In this document: positions 12,901 to 23,370 of the stretch, piece by piece
Numbering within the stretch: the stretch's first letter is position 1
Layout of the letters: every line of letters begins with the position of its first letter
Source of the DNA: Fistularia commersonii
Lineage: Eukaryota; Chordata; Actinopteri; Syngnathiformes; Fistulariidae
DNA: 64,000 nt
NCBI GenBank assembly: GCA_037954325.1
Contig: JBBMNZ010000019.1
Location: 6,400,501-6,464,500, forward strand
Direction: 5' to 3'
Made by a program: the position numbers and the translations under genes
Notes under the pieces: model-generated
Database searches by the model: none
The model's input: only the letters and a program-made list of their open reading frames with translations
What the model was told of the DNA's origin: nothing

Positions 12901-13299
12901 CCCTGCGTGCTGGGCTGGGAAGGCTACGGCAGGGGCCGCCGCTACTGGGAGGTGGAAATCGCCAACAACGGCTACTGGCGCGTGGGGCTGACGACCACCA
13001 ACTCGGCACGTCACGGACGCTTCCCCATGACCCCGAAGGCGGGCTACTGGGTCCTGTGGCGCAGCACGCATCAGTTCTACGCTTGCACCAAGCCCGAGAC
13101 GCCACTGCCCATCACCTCTGTGCCGAAGAGGATTGGGATTTATTTGGACTATGAGGAAGGTCAGATTTCTTTCTACAACGCAGAAACAAAGTTCCACATC
13201 TACACTTTCAAAGCTCATTTCAAGGGGAAGCTTTACCCACTGTTCGCCCCGCTGGACGGACGCACCCTCATGAAAATCATTCCCCTGCAGAAGAATTAA
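8898..13299 (+). CDS. PRY-SPRY (B30.2) domain protein without RING or B-box
   Basis: Coding exons: 8898-8931, 9034-9185, 10013-10111, 10963-11094, 11176-11301, 11546-11674, 12478-12556, 12660-12686, 12776-13299. Phases close to 433 aa. The last exon encodes the whole B30.2 domain (about 260-433). Its PRY part has DVVLDPNTNHPWLQLSDD; its SPRY part has WPCVLGWEGYGRGRRYWEVE, YWRVGLTT and IGIYLDYEEGQISFYNA. B30.2 domains are protein-binding modules of TRIMs, butyrophilins and NLRs. No RING, B-box, Ig, NACHT or membrane segment precedes it. The N-terminal part is polar and helical, with two similar motifs in consecutive exons, LILEWANELHNLDK and LRIMEWAKELQKAC. A Leu/Trp-rich stretch (KKRLFNLLPLLEFITWSLL) follows. 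I do not recognise a named orthologue; an intracellular adaptor or immune-type binding protein is inference. Confidence 0.85.
9466..9910. repeat. Compound microsatellite with three copies of a ~40-bp unit
   Basis: Intron 2 of the SPRY gene holds TG/TA-rich runs (9500-9615, 9690-9800) and a (TATG)n-(ATAG)n block at 9846-9908. Between them a unit containing CTAACTTGTTACA occurs at about 9641-9682 and 9806-9846. It occurs inverted (TGTAACAAGTTAG) at about 9467-9505. Confidence 0.85.
10535..10670 (+). mobile_element. tRNA-type SINE remnant, 3' tail conserved
   Basis: The segment ending about 10668 carries the fish SINE/LINE tail core TCGCTTTGGATAAAAGCGTC followed by TGCTAAATGACTGCAATG. The preceding bases (GGTAGAGTGGTGACTTC) recall a decayed tRNA-derived head with A-box-like sequence. 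It lies in an intron of the SPRY gene. The family name is not assigned. Confidence 0.65.
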
Positions 13300-13996
13300 A
13301 CGGAAGAATTTCGCTGGACGCTCGTCGTTATGTTGGACTTACGGTTCGATATTTATCTTCACCCAGAACCACACAAATCAACAGAAACTTGATTTTTTTT
13401 TTAAGAAACGGCAACACTTGTGGTTTAAAAGTACAAGTGCCATTTTCTCCATTTTAAATATTCATTTTTATTTATAAAAATTAAACTTAATTGGAGGTCT
13501 ATTCAATATCAGTTGTAAACTGAAACTGAAGGTGAGGATAAAGGATGAACCATATCAATATGTAAAGTGCTAATGGTGTAGCTCTGAGAAATGTTTTTGA
13601 TCCTGGCACTCTAAAAATTAATGTCCTCCTTTTCTCAAGCAAGGAAGTGTAGAAAATAAAACCCAACAAAGAATTCAGAAATAGGAACAAAAAAATAGCA
13701 ACAGCAAGATTTTTAGAACCTTGAAGAAAACAAGCAATAAACAAAAGCTGTGTTTTAAAATGAATCAAACATAATTGATGACATTTTAAATTATCTTTAC
13801 TCAATAGGTCATTCGTGATCTTCCTGCCTTAAATTAGTTCAAAATTGATGAGAGAATAATACGATCTGTGTTACAAGATTCATTTCTCATTTCACCATTT
13901 TGCTCATGGATCTTCTGCATTGGAGGTGCAGTATATTTATCATTTATTTGACTGCCGACTGACTGACACGCACTTTACAATACTCTGTACACATTT

Positions 13997-14002
13997 AATA
14001 AA
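13997..14002 (+). other. Candidate poly(A) signal of the SPRY gene
   Basis: AATAAA about 700 nt after the stop codon. Assigned by position only. Confidence 0.35.
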
Positions 14003-14996
14003 TATTTAATATAATGATTTTGACTTTGCCCTTTTTTCACGACTTCTTGTTACACACAAACACACACACATTCCGTGATATGAAAGTAAAATCAGCCCGT
14101 GCATCTGCAAACCCCCCGTTGTGTCAGAAATCCTGCACAAACTCCATAAAACATCGCTTTACAAATGGTTGATTAGCCGCCACCTCTAAGGGGCGGATGC
14201 TGAAAACAGCTGGGCAGTAAAAAAATGCAAAATAAAAATCATTTTAGCTGAATGGGGATTGTTATTGGAACTGTTTACATGAATATTTGTGTGTGCATGT
14301 GTGATAAAATGTATTTAAATTTAACTAATGTATTTTTATTCACATAAGAATTTAGTCAAGTTTGAATAAAACAAAATAAAATCCACTACATGGTTTTGGT
14401 TTCCTGGTGAACAGTCATGGGAGGAAATTATTGCTTTTTCACTTAAAAGTCGGCCATGCCCTTGAATATGCAGGCCTTACTGAACGTCATATTTTACGAC
14501 GTATGCCAAGCAGATAAGGGGAACTTTATGAAAGTGCAGAGAGGACAATCTGGAGTTATTGGCTCATATTCCTTACTGTACAGGCTGCGGCAGCCGGATC
14601 GACCCGGCCTCTGACCTCGAAAGATAAAACTGAGGGCTAAGAGAGGAAAAAGAAAAATTGCGGACTTTGCTTTGCCAGTAAAAGTCGGTTAGAGCAGCAC
14701 CCTGTGATGAATTGATGCAGGTTAAAATATTGTGAATGACAGCTTTTAAATGGACTACTAGTGTCAGAAGTTGTTGCTTTAAACTTCATTGAGTTGAGGA
14801 TTTTTTTAATTCTCAGACTGTCAGGTTGTATAAAACTGTAGTTTAGCTGTTAGACGAAAATATGCATGATACTTCACAAAGGATTTTTGTGTGAAATAAA
14901 ATATCAAATAGAATTATTTGAATGTTTCTGATCTGAGGTTGTTTCTGTTTGAACTTTGACCCTTAAGTACGTCATATTTTCGATGTCAATCAGGGG

Positions 14997-15310
14997 TGGG
15001 CAATTATTTTGGCTGGCTGACCACATTTTGTATTTAATTTTTATTTGCGGGCCAACTAGGTATCATGTAAATTGAAGAAAATGAAAAGTGCAATATAGAT
15101 ATTTAACATTTTTGGCATTTTATTTCAACTTTAAAATCATTAATGACCATATAAATGTACTGAAATTATTTTGTATGTAATCATCGCTACAAAATTAAAC
15201 AATAGGAAAAAATAGGGAGTTTCTAAATTCAATATTGATTGAAAATAGTAAAAGAAAATTAAAATATTCGAAGAAAATTGTTTGATGGGCCAGAACTAGA
15301 CGCCGCAGAA
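14997..15310. mobile_element. hAT-like non-autonomous DNA transposon remnant
   Basis: It begins CAGGGGTGGGCAATTATTTT, a typical hAT terminal inverted repeat. Internal sequence has the 'gcgggccaac' and 'gatgggccag' blocks common in such elements. The matching right terminus is missing or eroded, so the right limit is approximate. Confidence 0.6.
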
Positions 15311-15526
15311 TTGTTGGTGTTTTCCTGTGAATTATAGACTTTTTATCTGCTGACCTGGACTCTTCCACCCGCTCCTTATCTTCTTATCAAACCGAGCCAG
15401 TGGGTGAAAGTCAATCTTTCAACTGTAATAAAAAAAAAGCTCATCTCCAAAGAAATAGCCAAGCAGTATCTGTTGTTAGAATGTATTTTCTAAGCACAGT
15501 CTATTTGACAAGCTGTTGCAAATGAT

Positions 15527-15530
<4 letters not shown>

Positions 15531-15581
<51 letters not shown>
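15531..15581. repeat. (CA)n microsatellite
   Basis: Pure CA run; a second, slightly interrupted CA tract lies at 15720-15782. Confidence 0.95.
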
Positions 15582-15583
<2 letters not shown>

Positions 15584-15751
15584 AAACTGATTTGCAAGAA
15601 GGTGCAATCAAAGCAGAGGTGTGGAAAATGCAAAATGGAACAAAATGGAACAAAATGGGAAAAAAACATTTAACCTGACTTTTGGTTTTCAGCCCCTCTC
15701 ATGGTTCTTTAGGATCACAAACACACACACACACACACACGCACGCACACA

Positions 15752-15785
<34 letters not shown>

Positions 15786-16294
15786 GTATTGACACTTTGC
15801 TGTTTTATTTATTTGATCTATTATCTACAGCCTTTGATCTGTTTTTAAGAATATCCTGACTTTCAGCATGTTTTTACATTGTCTGTGTTGTGTAATGTAA
15901 TAAAAAGTGTGATTATTTTAGCAGAGATTTAAGTCTTATCTTGATTTCTTGTGTCATAACGGTAAATGCACAGACGCGATAAAATTATCAACAGAGAAAA
16001 ATATATGAAACGGAAATCGTTAATATATATCATCTTTCAATCTCTCTTTTTTAGCGGTACCGTCAAATTATCTGTCGTATATTTATCTTGAGAGAAATGC
16101 GAAGTCAACATTTAAAAGGGAAGATAAAGAAAAGGAAACTGATATGAATGGCAGTTTCAAAAATGTTTAAAATTAGAAATTACATCCCATTGAGTGACAG
16201 GAAAACAGCCCATACAAAGAAAGGTGACATATCATTAGAATATCAAATGAAACTTTTTTTCCCACCAAAGTACCTTTGATTAAAACTTGTATTT

Positions 16295-19200
16295 TCATTT
16301 CAAGCTGCTGTTTCTGGTTTCCAGTTCCCAAAAAACACCTTCCCCCAGGACGTCTTCGAAATAAGAGCGTAACTGAAACAAAACACACGAGAAGAAAACA
16401 AATGTGACGGTGACAGTGGTAAAATAAAAAAAAAATAAAAATAAAAAATAGAAAAAAAAAAACATCAACTAAGATCACTTAAGTTTGCAGCCACAAAGCA
16501 ATCATAATCATAACTCCTTTTCGCCCGCCGCTTTTCCCAGAGTGTCGAGTGACGTACCTTGTCGAACACCTTTGTCCTGGTTGCCTCTCTGTCGCACAAG
16601 CAAGGCTGGTGCGAGGAGCACACCAGGGACAGACTCATCTCACGTTTGTCCGCCACTGAGAGGAAGAGGAGCAGCAGTGATCAGTGACTGGGTCGTCTTC
16701 CGCCGAGTCTTTATCTAATATATTGGAATTTCATTATCTTATGACCCTTTTCATACTTTTCCCATATTTGAACCTCTCACAATTTTTTCTCGTTGTCAAG
16801 CACATTTCATATATAGTGACAACGGTGCCTGTATGATTTTTGGGGATTTATGTCCATTAATTTCATGTATCTTGATGAAACGTCTAGCGGCCTTGCTCCG
16901 TCAGTCGTGTGAAGTTTGTAATTGATTGAAAATGATTGATTGAGGTATATAAATGATACGTTTCAGCAGATAATGATCCCCGACATCCCATTTACATAAG
17001 TGAATCCCGTCCATATTGGACATATCAATAAATTGCACTTAATGCAAGTTTCCATTCTCTATATTATTATTCTTATTGTTCTTTTATTTAACATCACTCA
17101 TTTACCAGTAGTTTTTAAGATTTGAGGGTCTCACCTGTGAAATGGGACTTGATCTTTGGGGTACTCCACAACTTAGGCCCCGCTTTTGTTTTGACTTTCA
17201 ACTCGTACTTTGTCCCGGATTGTAAGTTTCTGAACGTGTGGCTGGTGTTGGTCGTCTCTAACTCAAAAGAGCTGTTGAAAGGAGGGCTGATATTAACCAA
17301 GAATACGGGCGCCGTGATGTTTGGAGGTCCTTCCCATCGCCAGGTCATCTCACTGGCAGTAACCATGGTAACTGCTGCATCGGTCGGCTCCTTTGGTTCT
17401 GATTAAACACAAGACCGGACAGCAAGACCAGCAATCTGAAAAATCTGTTTACACATTTAAAAAGACTTATTATTAATTACTTTATCCCCTCAAGCAACTA
17501 CACTCATATGTATTTACAGTCTGTGAATATCCAGAATAATTAGCTTAAAATTTGCAATTTTAGATTGGGATTGTAAATGGTCTCAGAGGCATTAGAGGGA
17601 AACCATAAGGGGAGCGAAATCCATTTTTATATGATCACTTTTGTGGAACGTCCCGAACACAAGCTACATTTATTGTGAAGTAGAAACAAGGTAATTGCTT
17701 GGCTATTTTGGAGTTTGTTTGATTAAGTGTGTGGACAGGTGGGTTTTATTGAGGTGAGGAGTTCAAATTGGTGCAGTTAATACAGGTAATGGGTGGAGAA
17801 CAGGTGGGCTTCTTAAAGAAGAACTAATAGAGCTGTGAGAGCAACAATTCTTAATGCTTGGTTGGTGATCAAATACATATGTCATGCAATAAAATGCTAA
17901 TTGATTACTTAAAAATCATACAATGTGTTTTTCTGGATTTTTGTTTTGTTTCAGCAGTTGTTTTGTTTCAGCAGTGTATCAAATACTTGTTCTACCCCCT
18001 GTATGGGACCAGTAAAATGCTTCTCAATGGCTCACGATTTTATTTTTTTTAATGTTAATCTCATTTGAATATTGCCTAAGTTGATCGAATACCTGGTGTT
18101 CCTTTGTTGTTGCTGGATAAATTGACTGTGATTAAAGTTAAATCATTTCTTTGGGTTTACTGTAAACAAATATTGCACGAACTCATACTTCTTGTACCCA
18201 GGTGTGACATGAAATTATTGGACTGAATTAAAAAGGATTTAAAAAAAGGAAATTAATTCAATGATGTTAAATAACTCACGGGTGAATTCAGATCTCTCCT
18301 CTGGTGGGCTCTCTAAGTATCCGCTGACAGTGATGACTGTCACAGAGTAGTTGGCAGCCGTAAACAGACCATAAAATTCCGTCTGATATCCTGTCACATT
18401 TTTGGTTTGTGCCAGGGAGCCATTAAGCTGGAGTTTGACACTGAAAAATGAATAATTTCCTTTGGGGGGTTCCCAAATGGCACATAGGCTGTAACATGCT
18501 GTTGTCAAACTCAGGTTTGAGACATGTCCAGGATCTGCGGGGGGAAAATACAATTAAAACAAATATTAGATTACTGACAGTTATCGGTTTCCTTGAACAA
18601 GCAGCTCTCAGACAAGTGTCAAAGCTCAAGTGGTTACAGGTGGCGGCGGTCTTGGTCACTGCCTCTCCCTCCAGGGTGTTGCAGCCCAGGGCCGTCACCT
18701 GCAGCGTCACCTGGGTTCCCATCGGCAGCAACCCCACTGTCACGTGTGTCTTGCCGGAATCCAGAGTTTTATTGTAAAGAGTTCTGTCGGGAAGAGAAAC
18801 ACCGTCTCCATTCTGATTCTGACCGCTACAGTCGGGCGTCATCGTCATCACAAAGTAAAACTGTCCATTCCGAATAGTGTCTGATATATCGATCATTTCA
18901 GATACGCGGAATTTAAATGTCATAGTGTCATATCAAGAGATCAGCTGTGCAGGATTGTATTTAATCATCTTCTCTAACCAGTAATTCATGTATTTATTTA
19001 TATTTGGACATGCGATTCTGGTGACCTGAGGGAACATCCAAAGCCCTGATCTTAACACAGATCACATTTTGAGTTCATTTTTGAAACACCTGAATGCAGC
19101 ATCAATAAAATAATAAATATTGTTTTTAATTGAAATAAATATCAATTTTAGTCATGATCGTAGTTAAGGGAATAACATCTGCTTCAGACAAACGCATACA

Positions 19201-21745
19201 CATTTTGGTCATCCATAGCCTTAACCATGAAGCCGGTGGTGTTTCCTGCAGGTGGGTCCCAGTGAAGCATCAGCGAGGTGTTGGTTTCCATGGAGACCCT
19301 CAGGTTGGTCACGTTCCCGGGCTCTGAAACCAAAAAAAATCAAACAGGCAGATGATCTCTCCGCCTCTGAGCCGTTGTCACTGATGTTGTGTTTCCTGTT
19401 TAAATATCTTTGACATTAACTGAGTGGAAATGTATTTGGCCGAATCTGTCCGGTCCAGGGCGTTATGGGATGTATTTGCGTAGATGCGATGTGAACCCAC
19501 TGGTGAACACGGTGGTGATGAACTGCTCGCTGAGTTTGTCCATCACTCCTGCGGTGATGCTCAGATTGTATTGATTTCCAGGTGTCAAGTCCTTGAGCTC
19601 TGCAAACTCGCCGCTGACTGTAAAGCTGCGATTCTTATCTGGCACATCAATACGATAGAAATCTACGTTCCCGTCTGGTTTTCGCCAGCTCAGGGTGACA
19701 GAGGTTTCACTCTCGTTGGTGCCGGTGAGGTTACTGACTTTGTTGGGCTCTGTGTAAAAGAAAATACACAACTTGCACATTAGTTTATTTTTGTTTTGGT
19801 GATGTTTGACATTTTGACTTTCAGAAATAGGAGGAGAATTGCTGAATCGTTGCGGACAGGATTAACCCACCTGTGCAAAAATCCACCTGTAGCGGGATGA
19901 GGTCTCTTCCACACTTGATGGGGTACACATGCACTGAGTAGTGGGAGCCCTCTGTCAGGTTGTCCAAGGCAAGCATTGTGTCAAAGAGCTGGTCAACCTC
20001 AGTTACGTTATTGACCAAGACACGGTAGTGACTGATGTTACCCGGCCCAGAAGGCCATGTGAGGAAGGCCCAGGTGGAGTTTATGTTGGTGACGTTGATT
20101 TCTCCGCCGCCGTGGTCTGTGTGTGGGGAAACAGGCGGTGAGTGGGGATGGAGGAAGTTACATAAGAGATAATTAAAAGGAAATTATATATAATCATATA
20201 TAAGTGAAATGGGAAAATGTCTCATTTTTAAGAGTCTAGCTGTCATTAGTTGTCTCGGAAAACTCACCTGAAGTTATATTGGAACAATCCAGCTAAGGTT
20301 TAAGTACTGTAAATATATTTCAAATGAAAGAAAGCCTTTGGCTCATAATTATGATGATCAAGGTGTGTATAGATACTCAGTTACAGCACAATAAGACATA
20401 GTGATAATTGCAGAAGTAGTCAACACTATATAGGACATGAAAAGCAGCTATCAGTAACATTATTTTAATTATAATGTTTTCATGGTCACTTTTGAAAAAT
20501 CTCTTGTAGCATTTGATCACCTATGGCTGGCAATAAATAAATGAACTTCCAGGTGAATTTTAATTTGTGGGCACACATTGGTAATTTCTTCCAAGTTTAA
20601 AACTTTGCTCTACAGTATTCCATACATTTGTAACTTTTGCATGTCAATACATTGTTAATTTACTCATGACATTTTCCTGTGATTCTGAAATCAGTTGAAT
20701 TATATGACAGGTAGGTATAAAACGGGGCTTACCTTCATAACAAATATAAGGCAGGAGGTCTGAGCAGTTCTTCTCCACCCAAGCCCCTAAGCTGAGCATG
20801 GCAACACAGGAGTCCTCTGTCCTGGTCTCCATGTCTCCACTGTACTCTTCTTCAGATGATGGACTGATGAAGCTCATGGTTTTGTTCATTTCAATGAAAC
20901 ATGTATCGTTTTGGCAGGTGCAGTTACAGATAATAGGATTGACGGGGGAGTGTTCCAACAGAGGCCAGCCAGGATACCAGTTTTGGAAGATCAAGCGGTC
21001 CCCATTGGCCCAGCTAGACCAGGGTTGGCTGCTGTTGGAGTTCTTACGGAGACCCACCCAGGAGTCGGAGAAGAGCTTCTGAGCAACAGTCTGGATGTTG
21101 TCCGGCGTCAAAGCCACCAGGTCTTTGAAACATTCCTAGACACATATACTGTCAAGTCTCATACCATCGGTATTATATCAATGTCCTATTCCTAAGGGTT
21201 TCTACTTTACTTTGACCTAACCAGAAGTTGGAATAGCATAATAAATTAAAAATTAAAAATGTTCACTTTTGATATTCAGCTTCTCACACACGAGTCTTAC
21301 GTAAATGAAGGAAGTATTTCAGCTGCATCTTTCAACCATATCGTGCAAATAATTCCTGGATTACCTGGCACTGTTGCCTGGCTGTGTCCCAGCTGAGACG
21401 TTTTTGCTGAGGTACGTACTCTCTGACTGCAGCACCACTCATCACTATCAAAACTGGTGTGGGACAAAAAAAAAAGGTAAAAATCTGTATTTCTGCAGTG
21501 TTTACAAGGATAGTAAAACAACATAACAGATTCTTTATCTATTTCGGCTTCATTAGTTTTAACCAATCTCTTTTTGCACTTTTAATCAAAGAAAACCCCT
21601 CTGCTGTTGCTGATGGCTGCAGTAATTCATCCATTCTGACCCACTGACCTATTACAGGATTTAAGGAAAAACACAGAACAGATTTATCAGAAAATCTCCC
21701 AAGAGCAAACTCACCCAAACAGTCTAAAATACAGACTGCCTTCAT
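16295..21745 (-). CDS. Secreted C-type lectin / fibronectin type III repeat protein
   Basis: Minus-strand coding exons in order: 21745-21715, 21453-21365, 21135-20733, 20116-19871, 19749-19501, 19323-19202, 18860-18638, 18534-18280, 17398-17135, 16655-16558, 16372-16295; 685 aa. Residues 1-20 are a signal peptide (MKAVCILDCLVLIVMSGAA). Residues about 25-174 are a C-type lectin domain (LSWDTARQQCQ, SWVGLRKN, SCVAMLSLGAWVEKNCSD, YICYEG). The EPN/QPD and WND calcium/sugar motifs are not evident, so Ca2+-dependent sugar binding is doubtful. Five FN3 domains follow (about 175-256, 257-339, 340-454, 455-539, 540-627), rich in N-glycosylation sites, similar in style to receptor phosphatase PTPRB/H/J ectodomains. 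A 58-residue tail (CLCDREATRTKVFDK, FEDVLGEGVFWELE) ends at a stop, with no membrane segment or phosphatase domain. The exon 6/7 junction inside FN3 domain 3 is uncertain. The function is unknown. Confidence 0.83.
17590..18003 (+). mobile_element. Tc1/mariner-like element 3' part
   Basis: The segment resembles the right part of fish Tc1 elements: GGAGAACAGGTGGGCTTCTT, then CAAATACATATG, then TACAATGTGTTTTTCTGG. It ends CAAATACTTGTTCTACCCCC followed by TGTA at 18003, a Tc1-type terminal repeat ending at a TA. A 15-17 bp unit (TTTTGTTTCAGCAGT) is duplicated near 17941-17972. The left terminus is not found, and no transposase frame survives. It sits in an intron of the lectin-FN3 gene. Confidence 0.7.
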
Positions 21746-22059
21746 GTTGATTTCCACTAGAGAAAAAAAAAACCTAAACATTAAAATTAAAGAATAATTT
21801 TCTGACAGCCGTGATATTACTATCCTGTTCTTCTCCTTGCAGGAGAGTGGACAATTGTACCGTTGATATTCAATAAAATTTGACTGGAAATACAAACCTC
21901 CATTCACTCTGATAAATGATTAGCTCTTTATGCTCCTGTTTTGCATTCAACCTTACAACATGCAAAGATTCAAAATGAGAAATGACATTAAAAAAAATAA
22001 ATGGAACAGTTCAAATTTGTCAAACAATGACATATCACGAAAAAATACATTTTTGATGG

Positions 22060-22065
22060 TTTATT
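22060..22065 (-). other. tp53: Candidate tp53 poly(A) signal
   Basis: TTTATT on the plus strand (AATAAA on the minus) about 1.3 kb past the tp53 stop codon. The intervening 22066-23370 has no coding signal and is probably the tp53 3' UTR. This stretch also separates tp53 from the start of the lectin-FN3 gene. Confidence 0.4.
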
Positions 22066-23370
22066 TTTTTGGCCAAAGCGGCAAGCAATGATTAGTACAA
22101 AATACATGGAAAAAATAGAACATACTCTTATACAAAAGCAATTCCAAGAAAAAAAAAAAGTTTACCAAAGAAAACAAATGCCAGGGGTATAATTTTGAGC
22201 AGACTTTACTGCTAAGACAGTGATTGGTCAAGTGACTCCAAGAACTGACTGGAAAAAAAAAAAAAATGCAATTATCAATCGCGCAATAAATCCCATAACA
22301 GAAGAAAGCTACCACCACGAAGCTGGACAGATAGGCATGTACTGGAATAACAACAATAAAAAAAGAACAAGTACAGTATGAAGGCTTTATAAAATGGTCC
22401 CATCAATAGAACAGCTCATCATGATTGCAGATTGCTCTAATGCACTGCTCTCAGTCCTCATCCTCCTCCTGCACTCACTTGGTGGCAAAACGTGCACATA
22501 CTAGCAGACAAGTAAGTTTTCTAGTGAGCCAACCAGTGACTCGGCTATCAAATCTATATGACAAAAGCAAAGAAAAAAACATAAGAAATATGAAAAACAA
22601 AAAAAAATACAAAGCCTTATTCAATGAGTCTAACGGGGTCAAAACCTGTGAAGACTTGTTTTTAACTGCAAATCTGAAGATATCTGGGCAAAAATACAAG
22701 GCTATGAATTCTCATGCCTTGTTCTTATGTATAGTATGACATAGAACAGTATCACCCATTGCAAAAATCATTTGGTTGAACAAAAAAAGAGCCAATGTTG
22801 AAGAATAGCTGTTCTGTAGAGACAGATTTGACTTCATTGCTGTTGAACTCAAAGGGCACAGAGCTGTGACCCATGTTATTTTCAGCCCAATTACTATTTT
22901 CACAAAATAAAAATAAATGTAAAAACAGTATATAGGGGGTGGGGGTTACTGTCCATTTTAGTAAGAAACTGGCAACTTTTTAAAAGGATAGCCATTTAAA
23001 AAGAAATCCTACAAGACTGTTTCAAAACACTGATCAAAACTCCCTCTACTTTCATACAAAAACATTGAGACCAGAGGAAAAGAGCAGGATCTCAGTTGTT
23101 TGACATGATGAACATGACATGAATGATGAACACTTTTGAGGAGGAAACACCTGATAGGCCAATGAACTGCTCTCCTCTTCATCAGCTTTGCAATATATGT
23201 TAATTTGCAATGAAGGAAAGCTGAAGGAACTACATTACTTTAGCAGCAGTCAACCCCATGGAATGGGGGCTCATGCAAACACAGGTGGTGATAGCAGTTC
23301 TAATATCGTATAAGAATACTGAAAGATGCGACAGTTGGGGATAATACATGATTCATAATTGAGATGGGAT

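Larger units (their letters stand above)
14040..16290. other. Intergenic spacer between SPRY and lectin-FN3 genes
   Basis: The two genes converge here. The spacer holds a hAT-like remnant (14997-15310), CA repeats (15531-15581, 15720-15782) and the presumed 3' UTR of the minus-strand lectin-FN3 gene, with a possible minus-strand AATAAA at 15804-15809. No other coding signal was seen. Confidence 0.55.

Noticed and set aside
12656..13218. Long open frames on both strands over the SPRY exon
   Set aside because: GC-rich shadows of the real B30.2 reading frame (12776-13299).
16173..16478. Hydrophobic minus-strand frame that could look like a membrane segment of the lectin-FN3 protein
   Set aside because: The hydrophobic run comes from T-rich intron sequence. 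The real last exon (16372-16295) uses another frame after a good acceptor.
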